Shown piece by piece: positions 44,491-55,849 of a DNA stretch of 64,000 nucleotides. How positions within the stretch are numbered: position 1 is the first letter of the stretch; each line of letters opens with the position of its first letter. The stretch is from Liopterus haemorrhoidalis. Its lineage: Eukaryota > Arthropoda > Insecta > Coleoptera > Dytiscidae. Where the stretch lies: the NCBI GenBank assembly GCA_963971575.1, contig OZ020624.1:28904356-28968355 (forward strand), written 5' to 3'. Under the pieces are notes generated by a model. The model did no database searches, was not told the DNA's origin, and saw only the letters and a program-made list of their open reading frames with translations. Position numbers and translations under genes: made by a program.

Positions 44491-44959
44491 TACAAAGTGG
44501 CGTGTTACAAAGCTATAACTTGTGTACATTATTAGCCAAAAATCACAAAAAATGCGTTTTTTTCCAAAAACCTAATCTGATCCAAAATTCCTGTTGAACT
44601 ATTCCGGTTCACACCAATGTACATTACTTAGAATTTTTTCAGATTTTTAGTTTAAACCATCTGGGCTACAGGGTGTGGGACAAAAATTTTTATGCACAAT
44701 TTTGGCAAAAATCGCGTCAAAATAATTTATTTTGCAAAAATAAAATTGTGATCGTTAATCCACGTACTAAGGGCTTTCATTTGATAACCTACTCAGAATT
44801 TAAAAAAAAAAAAAAAATTATCGATGAGCACATATTTGTTTATATTTTTAGGGGGATATATTTTTTAGATGTTTTAGTATTTTTCCTATGTGCCGGTCAA
44901 AGAGTTGTATAAGCATGCCAAATTTCAACTCTCTAGGTTTAGCCGTTTGGCTACAATTT

Positions 44960-45112
44960 TTACCGCACAGACAGACAGACAGACAGACGACAAAATGACG
45001 GTATAAGGGTTTTTTGTGTACGGCCCGAATTGTTCATCACCCCAGTTGTTAATGGCCCCAGTTGTGAAAAGCCCCAATTGTGAACGGCCCGAATTGTCTC
45101 ACGGCCCCAGTT
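44960..45112. repeat. Short tandem repeats: CAGA tract and GGCCCCAGTTGT units
   Basis: A (CAGA)n run near 44968-44990 is followed at 45022-45115 by six degenerate units of about 15-20 bp built on GGCCC(C/G)A(G/A)TTGT. Such subterminal repeats resemble the ends of some DNA transposons, but no partner end was found. Confidence 0.7.
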
Positions 45113-46217
45113 GTCTGGTTACCATCCTGAGGCAATGCCATTCAAACTTTTGTCTATATTCTGGTTGAGTTACACGATTATTATCTGTCATTTGCAAAAA
45201 GACAGCAAGGTGTTGACTGTTAAACAGAACTGTCGTTCGGTTCATCAACAAGGCTTTTATCTTTACAGTTATTGGAAAGGGGAACACGTACCCTCTGAAA
45301 AAATATACGAGAAATTATTACAAGACACTGTCGAAGCACCAGATTTCTCCGATATAGACATGAACGTCATGGAGAATTTATTTATATAATTATGTGTTTT
45401 TGATTGATAAATTCCTCAAAACAGCCTAGCCAAGGGATTTCAGAATCTGGTTGCAGATTTCAAACTCAGTTGCTTCGGCTGTCAACAGGTTCGCCAACAC
45501 GACAGCTCGACAGGAATCACAATTTTGTAAACTTGATTAAGATAATGGCAGTGTTTAGAGATTTGTACGAGATCCTTGTGAGTTCTGTCGTGGTTGCGAA
45601 CGATAGTTGCGCCATTTTAGTCGCAATGTGTCATACTATTTAAAGTGTAGCTTGAAAAAATATTAATACTTACGTGAATGATTTGTTTGTTTGAATGGAA
45701 GCGGCATGCAATGCGTCAACAGTCGTGGTGTTAACCAACCATAGCACAGGCCAAACAAGCAGAGCAGAGAAATATTAGGAAAAGAGAAAAACAATTTACT
45801 TAAATACAATATTCTTTTAAAACTGTAGTTAAACATCATATAATCATGGACAAATAGAATCCGTTCACGCTATAGCTGCTGTCTCAGATAATCCTGAAAA
45901 AACTTCAACACAAATCTTAAATGCTGCCATCTTTTAAACATAAATACACCAAAAAATTTAAAAAAATTACTGAAAAATTAATCATTCTTGTAATAATTAT
46001 AAAAAATCATGATGCAAACACTCCAAGTTGAATACTTTTATATTGCCTATACAATGAATTAATCAAAAATGCAAATGGTTCAATGTGCAAAAAGCATTCA
46101 AATAATGAAATAATGAAATTCCGTATTGGTCAGAACTGGGTGTGAATCTAAGGTTGCATCATTTAAATATGCCCGATTTGAATTACTAGAGACCGGACTA
46201 GAGTTATTTTTTTATCG
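45113..46217. other. No recognised gene in this part of Syt1 intron 6
   Basis: A 92-codon frame (45111-45389) follows the GGCCCCAGTTGT repeats. It has no motif I can name. Confidence 0.35.
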
Positions 46218-46262
46218 CTAGACTAGAGACAGCTTTCTGAGAGAATGAAAAGGGGATATCAC

Positions 46263-46439
46263 CTGTCCACCTTCGCCTTCAACGCTTTGAAGTTCTCGCC
46301 ATTCTTCGATGGTTTGCGCCAAATCTATCTGACACAATGGAACCTTCACCTCACCGATCTGGTCGTGTTTGGAGAAACGATCGAAGTCGAAAATTGCGAA
46401 CACCAAAGTCTTGTTCATCGCCTCCGCGTAAGGGACATT
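46263..46439 (-). CDS. Syt1 exon 6: second half of C2A
   Basis: Fifty-nine codons in phase 0: [40 protein letters not shown] and a tail ending EGEGGQ. It carries the calcium ligands D266, D268 and D274 of C2A. The borders are TTTACAG| and CAG|GTGATA. Confidence 0.97.
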
Positions 46440-47033
46440 CTGTAAAGAAATAACAATAATCAAAAAAATATTAACACAACAATCACACGAATTCTTAAAT
46501 AACGCCTAAATTTATCATCAATAAGTGATTTTTGAAACCCTAAAATGTCTAATCTACGTACCAATATTTTAATTTCCCACCTACAGTTTCTCATTAGTTT
46601 CCCATTTGATTTATTAAACTGCAATGTGAAGTCGATCGAGCACGACCTTCTAAGCGTGAATGTCATTATTATTTCATGGACCACTTAGGAAGCACTTCGA
46701 TAAACCAAGTAAAATAGACACCGACAGATCAGAGAACTCTATATTTTATTCAAAAGCCATCTTCGCATCGGAAATAAAAAAGAATAAAGATTTTATTTCA
46801 ACTAAGAAGGACTTACATCCGGATTCAAACCTCTGGAGCATTTAGTCATTTGAAGGCTTAATGCAAGTAAGTACGAGAATAGGAAAAATTAATTTGATAT
46901 TTTAAGAACAAGGAAATAAAAAATATATAAGAGAAACTGCGAAGTGGACGATCAAGGAAAACGACGATTAAGGACAACTGTGTCCTGTGAAAGACAAGAA
47001 TACTGATGATGTGGTAAATATTATTATATTACT

Positions 47034-47130
47034 AGTGCACCCGTTGCCAACTGTGTTGGCAAACACATCATTACCTTAATGTGGAACTTGCTCGACACCT
47101 CATATTTCTTTCTTTAGCCATACGCCTTAC
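47034..47130 (+). repeat. Dispersed repeat end, copy 1
   Basis: ACTAGTGCACCCGTTGCCAA, with the small hairpin TTGCCAACTGTGTTGGCAA, is shared over about 95 bp with 62936-63030. The stretch 46440-47033 otherwise holds nothing recognised. Confidence 0.85.
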
Positions 47131-47138
47131 TTACTAAC

Positions 47139-47697
47139 AGATATTAAGGAATCCTTGAAATCACAATTCACCCCTTTTCAACCCTTAGGGGTGAAATTTA
47201 AAAAAACTGTCAAATCCATTTCGAGATATTTTAAAAAGACACCTATGTGCCAAAAAGAAATGTTGCAACTAAACGAACACAGGAATTACGACGGGATGTA
47301 TAATTCACCCCGATTTTAGATTCACCACTTTAGGGGTTGATTAGGACAAAATCCTCCAATTGATGTTTCGGTATTTGTATGGGTAATCTTTGTAAGCAAA
47401 AAGCAAGTCGATATCTTATTGGTCCTAAGAGATATTAAGGAATCCTTGAAATCACAATTCACCCTTTAGGGGTGAAATTTCAAAAAACTGTCAATAACAT
47501 TTCGAGATATTTTAAAAAGAAACCTATGTGCCAAAAAGTAATCTTGCAACTAAACGAACACAGGAAATACAACGGGATGTATAATCCACCCCGATTGTAG
47601 GTTCGCCCCTTTAAGGGTTGATTAGGGCAAAATCCCGAAATAACTTTTTCCGCATTTGTATGGGTAATACTTGTAAGCAAAAACTAAGTCGATATTC
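47139..47697 (+). repeat. Two-copy tandem repeat, 290 bp
   Basis: AGATATTAAGGAATCCTTGA at 47139 repeats at 47430. Both copies include TTAGGGGTGAAATTT, GCAACTAAACGAACACAGGA and ACGGGATGTATAAT. The second copy ends within 40 bp of the donor of Syt1 exon 5. Confidence 0.92.
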
Positions 47698-47731
47698 CAA
47701 ACTTGTAACATAAAATCATAAAATTTCTTAC

Positions 47732-47926
47732 CTTGAAAGTAAATGATTCATTGAAGACTGGATTTAAAGTTTTTCTGTGAACTTTAGTTTCAAACTTCTT
47801 CTTCTTATCAGGAAGTAGGTAAACCTTTACGTAAGGGTCAGAAGTTCCACCCATATCCAAAGCTGGAAGTTCTTCAGCTTGTATTACAGTTACGGTCAAA
47901 CTGTTTGAGTTGAAATCATACTCCAG
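47732..47926 (-). CDS. Syt1 exon 5: first half of C2A
   Basis: Sixty-five codons in phase 0: [40 protein letters not shown] (D207, D213) and the [20 protein letters not shown] strand, ending FTFK|GTAAGA. Confidence 0.98.
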
Positions 47927-48624
47927 CTGTAACAAATATATTGATTAGAAGGGCACAACATTACTTGGTTGTGGCACAACAAAATACATATATTTATATG
48001 ACGCACTTCGTGATGACACCTTGGCCGCAACAGCCATCAAAGTTCTATAGTGAAGCAATGAAAAATTTGTGATCGGTTGGTTACTATCTTAAGCTGGGTT
48101 CAGATTTGCGAGTCGAACCTGTAATGTAACGTGTAATGTACCACGTAATGTAACACAACGTGTAACATTTTTGTTTAGTTTGAATGGGACCACACGAACA
48201 AGCCGAGCAGTTTGAATCTCAAAGGCGTCAATCTCTGTTTTCTTTCAAACAGAGCTTGATTTAACGTATGTTTCAGACAAAATAATATTCTTCAATGAGT
48301 GCAACTTTACATTAGAAATGGATAGAACGAAATTACTCAGTCGCACCTTGAATTTTAAGCAAAATACGTAGCAACGCACTTTGCTAGATATTTTTGTTTT
48401 AAGAATTACTTGAAGTGTAAGGAAAACCTGTGCTGGAAACTCGACATTAATTCCATGATTTTACTCCTGGCTACAAGAAACGTACTCGCGTATCACGATT
48501 CCCGTCGCGTGAAACCATTTCAAGTCTATATTTAGTATATTCCACGTAATATTTTCATAGAAACGTGAAGAATTATTCGAGTGCCACGCGAAGTTGTCGC
48601 TCTAACAAAGCGGGCACTTAAATA
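47927..48624. other. No gene seen in this part of Syt1 intron 4
   Basis: A short run of degenerate GTAATGTA(C/A)C repeats lies at 48118-48170. Confidence 0.4.
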
Positions 48625-49367
48625 CCATGGATGTATCCTAAATTCTGGTAATTGTGCTATAATTAAATTACGCAGAACTTATAGGCAATGTTATTGGTGC
48701 CAGACAAGTCTTGACATGTTTATGCAACTATCTAGTGCAATATTGTTGAGTCTGATTTAGGTTTTCGACTGATATAGACGCGTTTTTATAGCACTGCTTT
48801 TGTAACCATGGAAGACCCAGCAAAATCTTAAAGAGCAATAATTTTCTTTTTGTGGAAAGAAGGTGTGAAAACATCAGAAATTATTCAGCGTCTGCAAGGA
48901 GTATTTGGTGAGTCTGCAGAATTCAAAAGTACTGTTTATCGGTGGATCGATCGTTTTAAAACTGGTAGAACATCACTAGAAGACGCACACGCAGTGGTCG
49001 CCCAAGCACGTCGGTAAATGAAAAAAACATTACTGCCGTCGAAGACCTACTGAAAGAGGACAGGCGAATGACTATTCGTCAAATTAGTGTACGTCTAGGG
49101 ATAGGTACACGACAAGTTCATGACATCTTGCATGATTGTTTGGGCGTTAGCAAGGTTTCGCCGCGCTGGGTGCCAAGGCTGTTGGGACCAGAACAGAAAG
49201 TCAATAGGAAAGTTCTTTGAGGACGGCTTAAAAAAATTAGTTTATCGTTGGGATAAATGTATTCAGTTAAATGTAGATTATGTTGAAAAACTACATTGTA
49301 ATATTGACGAAAATTAACAAAATAATAAAAATTAGCTAAATTCTTAGAACTTTGGAAACATCCCTCG
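48625..49367 (+). mobile_element. Core-deleted mariner, copy 1
   Basis: The ends (left CCATGGATGTATCC, right inverted CGAGGGATGTTTCC) sit between TA duplications. The N-terminal transposase begins at 48809 (MEDPAKS) with helix-turn-helix blocks such as RRMTIRQISVRLGIGTRQVH. After VSPRWVPRLLGPEQK it jumps to the C-terminal DGLKKLVYRWDKCIQLN. All three catalytic acids are missing. Stops occur in the first part. About 740 bp and close to copy 2 in sequence. Confidence 0.9.
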
Positions 49368-49855
49368 TACATTCATACATAAGCGATTTTGGCCGCTATC
49401 TAATAGCTCCGAAACCTAAGAAGACCAATCTGAGATCAATTTATTAGTAACTTTTGTTAGTTTGGTGAGCCAAGCAACCAATTACAAATGACGTGAGAGC
49501 TTGTTCAGAGCTAGTACGCCATTGATATAACAATGTCGCATAAGAATGTCGTTCGTATTCAAAATACCTTGGGGTAAACAAACAATCTTGTTTTCATGAA
49601 TAGTATATTTGTACGTAAATATGATGAAGAAAATAAATTTTAGATATCAGTGAACAATAGACTGACTTAGCCAGACAAGAAAATGTTGAGTGTTGGTTTC
49701 TTTAACTTGTAGAACAAGAGCATTCCTCTGAGATAGACATTTGCTGGGCAGACTCCTTAATGTTCATTCACCAGTAGATTAATTTAAGTTCTATTTTCTT
49801 AATATGAAGGATTTATTTACTAGCGATTTGGAAATATAACAAATTAAATTATTCT

Positions 49856-50756
49856 AACAGCTGTTCTAACAAGATGGCTAATTTCGATCAAAATTATGTT
49901 CAATTGCATGTATAAGAAAATGTTTCATTTTATTTTTAAATATTTCTATGGAGTTTGATTTGACTTCTGTTGGTAATTTAAGAATTTAATTGAGTAATAG
50001 TTGTTAAAATTTCTTGTTTTTGATAATCTAGTATAAACAGGGTAGATTTTTGTTTTATTTCTTGTGTTGTAAGAATGTAACTGCTCAACAGTAGTATAGG
50101 ATCCAACATTTTTAAATCCGTAGAGGAGACACTGATAAATATAAAGGGATGACAGAGTCATTATATTTAGACTGATAAAATGTTCCCTGCAATCTGCTTT
50201 GTAGGATACTCCCGCGATTATCCTTATTAAGCGTCTTTGTAATTTAAAAATACGTTCCACTGATGGACTGTGTCCCTATACAGATAGAGCGTAAAATATC
50301 TGGAATTGGAATAGCGCGTAATAAGAAATACGTAAAATATTCACCGACACGCAGTTCACTAAATTCCTGAAATGATATAAAAGATATAATGTATAGGATG
50401 TTGTCTTTTTCAATTCTATAAAATCCTTGCAACACACAGCTTCACCAAATACAATCGACGAACTCATTGAATGCATACAAAATGCATTTAATGCATTAAA
50501 CATACACTTGACAATGTTTGTCTTACATTGCAAACTTGTCTAGAAGCAACCATGTTAGCAAAAGGAAGGAATTCTTATAAGGTTCCGCATATTAATATGG
50601 CAAAACTTCATCGTAAAGGACGATTACAAACAACATTATCATGATCCATACAAGCTGTGGAGTCAGCCACGTCCTTGTTAATTTAAAACTTTATTATTAA
50701 CTAACAAATATTTTCGGACAAGAAAAAAATCATACCATATTTTTGGACAGAGGGAG
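49856..50756 (+). mobile_element. Plant-type mariner-like element, copy 2, interrupted
   Basis: The left part (about 49856-49912, CTGTTCTAACAAGATGGCTA) matches the start of 33358-33929. The right part (50395-50756) encodes THTASPNT-type and QTCLEATMLAKGRNSYKVPH blocks and ends with the inverted CTCCCTCTGTCCAAAAATAT, then TA. A LINE fragment separates the two parts. Confidence 0.75.
49946..50290 (-). mobile_element. LINE reverse-transcriptase C-terminal fragment
   Basis: The minus strand reads MERIFKLQRRLIRIIAGVSY, then LTLSSLYIYQCLLYG-like and LHSYNTRNKTKIYPVYTRLS blocks. This is the typical C-terminal region of jockey-type LINE proteins. It is inserted within the plant-type MLE copy. Confidence 0.8.
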
Positions 50757-50792
50757 TAATTATTAATTATAATAAATTTGATTCTTGTAGTA

Positions 50793-51531
50793 CGACGGAT
50801 GTTTCCTAAATTCTGGGAATTGTGCTATAATTAAATTACGCAGAACTTATAGGCAATGTTACTGGTGCCAGACAAGTCTTGACATGTTTATGCAACTATC
50901 TAGTGCAATATTGTTCAGTCTGATTTAGGTGTTCGACTGATATAGACGCGTTTTCATAGCACTGCTTTTGTAACGATGGAAGACGCAGCAAAATCTCAAA
51001 GAGCAATAATTTTCTTTTTGTGGAAAGAAGGTGTGAAAACATAAGAAATTATTCAGCGTCTGTATTTGGTGAGTCTGCAGAATCCAAAAGTACTGTTTAT
51101 CAGTGGATCGATCGTTTTAAAACCGGTAGAACATCACTAGAAGACGATCCACGCAGTGGGCGCCCAAGCACGTCGATAAATGAAAGATACATTATTGCCG
51201 TCGAAGACCTACTGAAAGAGGACAGGCGAATGACTATTCGTCAAATTAGTGTGCGCCTAGGGATAGGTACACGACAAGTTCATGACATCTTGCATGATTG
51301 TTTGGGCGTTAGCAAGGTTTCGCCGCGCTGGGTGCCAAGGCTGTTGGGACCAGAACAGAAACTCAATAGGAAAGTTCTTTGAGGACGGCTTAAAAAAATT
51401 AGTTTATCGTTGGGATAAATGTATTCAGTTAAATGGAGATTATGTTGAAAACCTACATTGTAATATTGACGAAAATTAACAAAATAATAAAAATTATAGC
51501 TAAATTCCCAGAACTTTGGAAACATCCCTCG
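50793..51531 (+). mobile_element. Core-deleted mariner, copy 2
   Basis: The ends CGACGGATGTTTCC and, inverted, CGAGGGATGTTTCC are flanked by TA. The transposase starts at 50976 (MEDAAKS). A frame open from 51020 to 51382 carries FGESAESKSTVYQWIDRFKT and DPRSGRPSTSINERY plus the second helix-turn-helix, and ends at the deletion junction. It has the same structure as copy 1, 2.1 kb away in the same orientation. Confidence 0.92.
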
Positions 51532-51747
51532 TAAATTGATGTTCAATATTTCAATAAATATACAATTTCATAATAAAATTATATTTTTTATTTCTACCAA
51601 GTAATAATAAGAGTATTCTTAAAACAAGATAACAGGGAAAATGTCTTTGCAACCTCATCAAGTTTTCATTTTATTACGGGTAACTAATTTTATGTTTCAA
51701 GTACCTTGTTATCTCATTTTCTTATTCAAATAAAACTTTTCAATTAC

Positions 51748-51846
51748 CTTATACTGAAGTTTTCCTAATTTCACTTCGCTCTGCTTACTTTCACCTTCAT
51801 CTGGTTCTTCAGCGTTCTCTGTGAGTTCATCCATATCCGGCTGTAC
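51748..51846 (-). CDS. Syt1 exon 4: acidic linker
   Basis: Thirty-three codons in phase 0 beginning VQPDMDELTENAEE and ending KLGKLQYK, linking the membrane-proximal basic region to C2A. It is separated from exon 3 by only 64 bp, the one intron in this gene without an insertion. Confidence 0.95.
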
Positions 51847-51910
51847 CTACGAGGGTTTAAATAAACGACCACCACTTTAACAACACCTTATAAACTATAA
51901 CAACTTATAC

Positions 51911-52053
51911 CTTCTCCTTGTATGCTGATCCTAATAGTTGAACAGACTTGAGGTCTACACCTTTCATACCCTTTTTTCCATCTTTTGCACGACGTTTGCG
52001 GCAACATCGTCTGATACAGCAGAAGCATATGCCAAGAACAATTATGCAAACAC
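51911..52053 (-). CDS. Syt1 exon 3: membrane segment end and basic linker
   Basis: Continues the membrane helix with GVCIIVLGICFCC, then IRRCCRKRRAKDGKKGMKGV and DLKSVQLLGSAYKEK. The cysteines 105, 112, 114, 115, 119 and 120 around the membrane edge are candidates for palmitoylation, as known for the family. The acceptor is TATCTTTCAG. Confidence 0.96.
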
Positions 52054-52173
52054 CTGAAAGATATTTTAACCATGAAAAATTGTCATCAATTGTCTTCACA
52101 CTATTGTGAAACATATTTTTTTCAACTCTCTGCATAGTAAGTACATTGTTATGACATTGATTTGATGGAAGTA

Positions 52174-53776
52174 CAGTAATACCCCGCTACTCGACGTTAA
52201 TTCGTTCTGAAAAAGCGTCAAATAGCGATTTCGTCGAGTGGCGAGTCGAATTTCTCCATAAGAAGTAAAGGGAATCATATGAACATATATACATATACGA
52301 GGTCTGTTCAAAAAGTATCGCGAATTTTGAATTTCCGCGGGTTACGTATATTCGATTTTCGATTTTTTTGTGGCGTGATGTTGGTACTCATGTCTCTCAC
52401 TTATGCCGATAAGTTCGGCCATTTTGAATGTTCTTTTAATTTTTGACAGTTGCTTTGCTTGCACGTGTTTTGGCTCGTCTTCGATTTTTGCCTATACCAA
52501 AAAATGGATCAAAGAATCTGTATCAAATTTTGTGTAAAAAACAAAATTAAGTGCGCGGACGCATTCAGAATGTTGACTGTGGCATATGGTGATGCTACCT
52601 TGGACCGAAGCAACGTTTATCGGTGATACAAAATGTTCTCAGAGGGCCGAGAAGATGTGAACGACGAAGAGCGTGCCGGACGCCCGAGCACGTCAACAAC
52701 AGACGAAAACATTGATGAAGTGAAGAAAATAGTATTGGTCAATCGTCGAATCACCGTTAGAGAAGTTGATGAGGACCTCAACATATCGATTGGATCGTGC
52801 CATTCGATTTTTACCAATGATTTGGGCATGAGACGGGTCGCCGCGAAATACAACGTTGCTTATGCGCGAATTTTTGGCCAAAAACAACACACAAATAATG
52901 CCGCAGCCACCGTTTTCCCCAGATCTGGCCCCTGTGACTTTTTCTTGTTCCCGAAACTGAAGAGGCCCATGAAAGGACGACGCTACGCTACGAGTGAGGA
53001 GATAAAGACGGAATCGAAGGAGGAGCTGAACAAGATCACAAAAAATGATTTTTTCAAGTGCTTCGAAGATTGGAAAACACGTTAGGACAAGTGAATAATA
53101 TCTGGTGGGGATTACTTTGAAGGGGACAAAATAGATATTCATGAATAAATAAATCATTTTTGAAAAAACACAAAATTCGCAATACTTTTTGAACAGACCT
53201 CGTACATATAAGGAAATACATATATATATATATAATTTTTTAATACACTGTTTAAAATTTTGAGTAATGACAATATAAGCATACATAAAACAATAACGTA
53301 CAGTGGTTATACTCTATACTGTAAAACTTTTAATTGTTTCCTTATGCTGTGCAAAAGTACTGATCGTCGATCTAGGAATGCCATACCTTGTAGACAACTC
53401 AGTCACACGAATACCACTTTCATATTTGGCTATTATTTCTTTTTTCTGTTCCATAGTGATTCTTACTGTTTCCCTTTTAGCTATGCTTGCATCTTTAGCC
53501 TTCTTTGTACCCAAAATTATAAATATAAATCACTTATTTTAAAAACAAACAAAAAGTTCATAGCAGCATTAATTCTGAGTTGTTTTCGTCAATATATCTA
53601 GGCATGAACTGCTGGCCATGCGTTCATTTCGCTTTGTTTACCAAAATATGTATAATGTGATTGGTACTCGATCACGCGTCGAATAGCGATGCTTCCGTCG
53701 AATGACGAAAACGCCACTTTACGTCGAATGACGAAAACGTCGAGCTAAAAAGCAGTCGAGTGGCGGGATATTACTG
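52174..53776 (-). mobile_element. Tigger/pogo element with TA duplication, hosting a mariner
   Basis: The ends CAGTAATACCCCGCTACTCG and, inverted, CAGTAATATCCCGCCACTCG are flanked by TA. The minus strand at 53514-53314 encodes the N-terminal CENP-B-like helix-turn-helix: RITMEQKKEIIAKYESGIRV, then RYGIPRSTISTFAQ. Most of the transposase is lost. It lies in Syt1 intron 2 with its left end 120 bp from exon 3. Confidence 0.9.
52298..53202 (+). mobile_element. Core-deleted mariner nested in the Tigger
   Basis: The ends CGAGGTCTGTTCAAAAAGTA (left; the inverted right end matches) are flanked by TA. The transposase starts at 52504 (MDQRICIKFCVKNKIK). After one stop, a frame from 52633 runs open through GRPSTSTTDENIDEVKKIVL and SIFTNDLGMRRVAAK, then straight into the C-terminal GPCDFFLFPKLKRPMKGRRY to 53083. 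The deletion is therefore in frame or frame-compatible. The first two catalytic acids are missing. Confidence 0.92.
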
Positions 53777-54159
53777 TAGATACAAATTAACGAGGAAGCT
53801 TTGGTTACTATTAACAACGGGATGTAAATAAAAATTTACCTCTCCCGGGGAAGTAAGTGAAAAAAATTAAACAAAACCTAAATTTTTATGCCATCTGGTA
53901 ACGTCCCTTCGATTTCTCTGGCAGGGGGGAGGAACATGCAGCACTTGCTGCCCCATTAATTCTCATTTCACTTTCACTTTTGTTCAAATTTATTTTACAA
54001 ACTTTTGACACAACGCTTTTAATATTCACGCTTTGCTTGATGAAAACCATGGCAACCAGACACAGACAAACTGATATTTTATTAAAATTTCTAAAATAAA
54101 TCAAAAAGAAACTATGCAATAACTTTGAGAGTGGAAAAAATATTATAAACAATTCGGGA

Positions 54160-54245
54160 GGTATATATTTACCAGTCTTGGATTATATTGTTAGCCCTCG
54201 CTGTCGCTTGGGCGCAAAAACGTTCTCGACTGGTAAATATTACTT
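54160..54245. repeat. Small foldback
   Basis: ATATTTACCAGTC near 54165 and GACTGGTAAATAT near 54228 enclose about 50 bp rich in GC (CTCGCTGTCGCTTGGGCGC). It sits about 50 bp beyond the donor of Syt1 exon 2. Confidence 0.75.
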
Positions 54246-54296
54246 TCCTTCCTTAATGTTTAAATAACTATTAGTGATCATATAAATGATAATTAC

Positions 54297-54428
54297 CTAT
54301 TATTATAGACACGAGAGCCCATGTTGGAATTCCCATTTCACTCGCTACTTTTTTCGCCAAGTCCAATGCCTGTTCTGCTACTTCCGGTTTCGGTGATGTT
54401 GGTAATTCTGTTGATCCTTCATCTTTAC
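54297..54428 (-). CDS. Syt1 exon 2: luminal stem and start of the membrane segment
   Basis: Reads GKDEGSTELPTSPKPEVAEQ, then ALDLAKKVASEMGIPTWALV, SIII. The first glycine codon is shared with exon 1 and the last base is shared with exon 3. The hydrophobic helix starts at about W95. Confidence 0.94.
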
Positions 54429-55580
54429 CTGTAAAAAAATCATTTATTTCTATTTACTTTTTTATAATTGGTGAAATACAGTACTAATTTCTTGTCAAAC
54501 GCAGAAATTTTCGGTTTAACGATGAAAAACAAAACAGATTTGATTATATACAATTTGGAAGACCTTTCGCGACACTAGTGCGAACTTTTAATATTTAAGT
54601 CGGTGGTTTCTTAGTCTAACATTATATTTTAATCAAAAAATTATTGTTCTCAACACTGCCTGTCCGCGATCTCTGTTACAAGTTACCTGCATTGTTGCAG
54701 TTCACGAATGTATAATAATAATAAATATCTCTTTATTTAACATATTACAGAGGTAGAAATTGGCACATTAATAAAATAGATGCAATAAGAGATTAAATCC
54801 CAAATAGAAGAAGCATAAATATAAACAGAAATATTAATTTAATAAACAATAGCTGTAAAACTAAAACAATTTAGTGGATATACCACTTATTACTATGCTG
54901 GGGAATCACCACATATACCACAAAGGTATGTGCGTGGTATCAATGTATATGCATTTTAAGTAGTGAGCGATTCTATGTATATATTATATATTAGTTATTT
55001 TAACTTTTATATACATGCTAAAGGAAAAATAAAAGATGTGCAATGTATTTACAAAATATTAACAGTTGTTAAAGATTGTATCTAATTTTTGTTAGCTGGT
55101 TAATCCATTTTTTTGGCAATTTTGATTACCAAATTATAATAGAGATTACATTACATTTTGTTGAATATTAATCTGATGTCATGAAGCAAAATTATGCAAT
55201 TTATTGTAGATTTTTGGTACAAAATAATTAAAACTCCTCTGTCCTATCTTTTTAATTGCTTTGTAAGGCAATGCTTGCCCAGAATTTCTAGTGAGCCTTG
55301 CTTTAATTAATATGTCTTATTATTGATAGCGCAAACAACTGATGTATATTCATTAATTTAGGTTCAGAAAATAACCTATCTGTAGGGAAATATAATGGTT
55401 TTTTCAGTATTATTTTAATTATAATTTTCTGTATTATTGCAGAGGAAGAATCTTAACATATGACAGTTTGCCGCTCCACCCCAAGCTATTAGCCCATAAG
55501 TAATTATTGACTGAACAAGACTATAGTACAAACTAGACAGTATTCTCAATGGCATAAAATCACGGAATTTTTTAAATATA
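54429..55580. other. No gene seen in this part of Syt1 intron 1
   Basis: AT-rich sequence without recognised elements. Confidence 0.4.
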
Positions 55581-55582
55581 TA

Positions 55583-55752
55583 CCGTATTTTTCGGACTAT
55601 AAGACGTACCGGACGATAAGACGCACCTCAAATTTATAAGATGAGTTTTAGAAAAATATATTTTAATGTTACCTTCGGACCATAGGACACACCCAAAATT
55701 TGAGTCCATTTTTCTATGTAAAAAGGTGCGTCTTATAGTCCAAAAAATACGG
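55583..55752. mobile_element. 170-bp MITE with widespread TACCGTATTTTTCGGACTAT ends
   Basis: The ends (TA)CCGTATTTTTCGGACTATA and their inverse are flanked by TA at 55581-55582 and 55753-55754. GACGATAAGACGCACC-like sequence repeats inside. I recall the same termini from MITEs in many animals. Confidence 0.88.
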
Positions 55753-55849
55753 TATATAGTTTTTCTTAGACGGTTATACATATGTTACATATGTATAACC
55801 GTCATATAAATACATTCATCTCGTGTCTTAGTATTTTAGTCGGTCATTT

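Noticed and set aside
52693..53286. 197-codon minus-strand frame, the longest in the window
   Set aside because: It is the antisense shadow of the mariner transposase at 52298-53202 and has no family resemblance.
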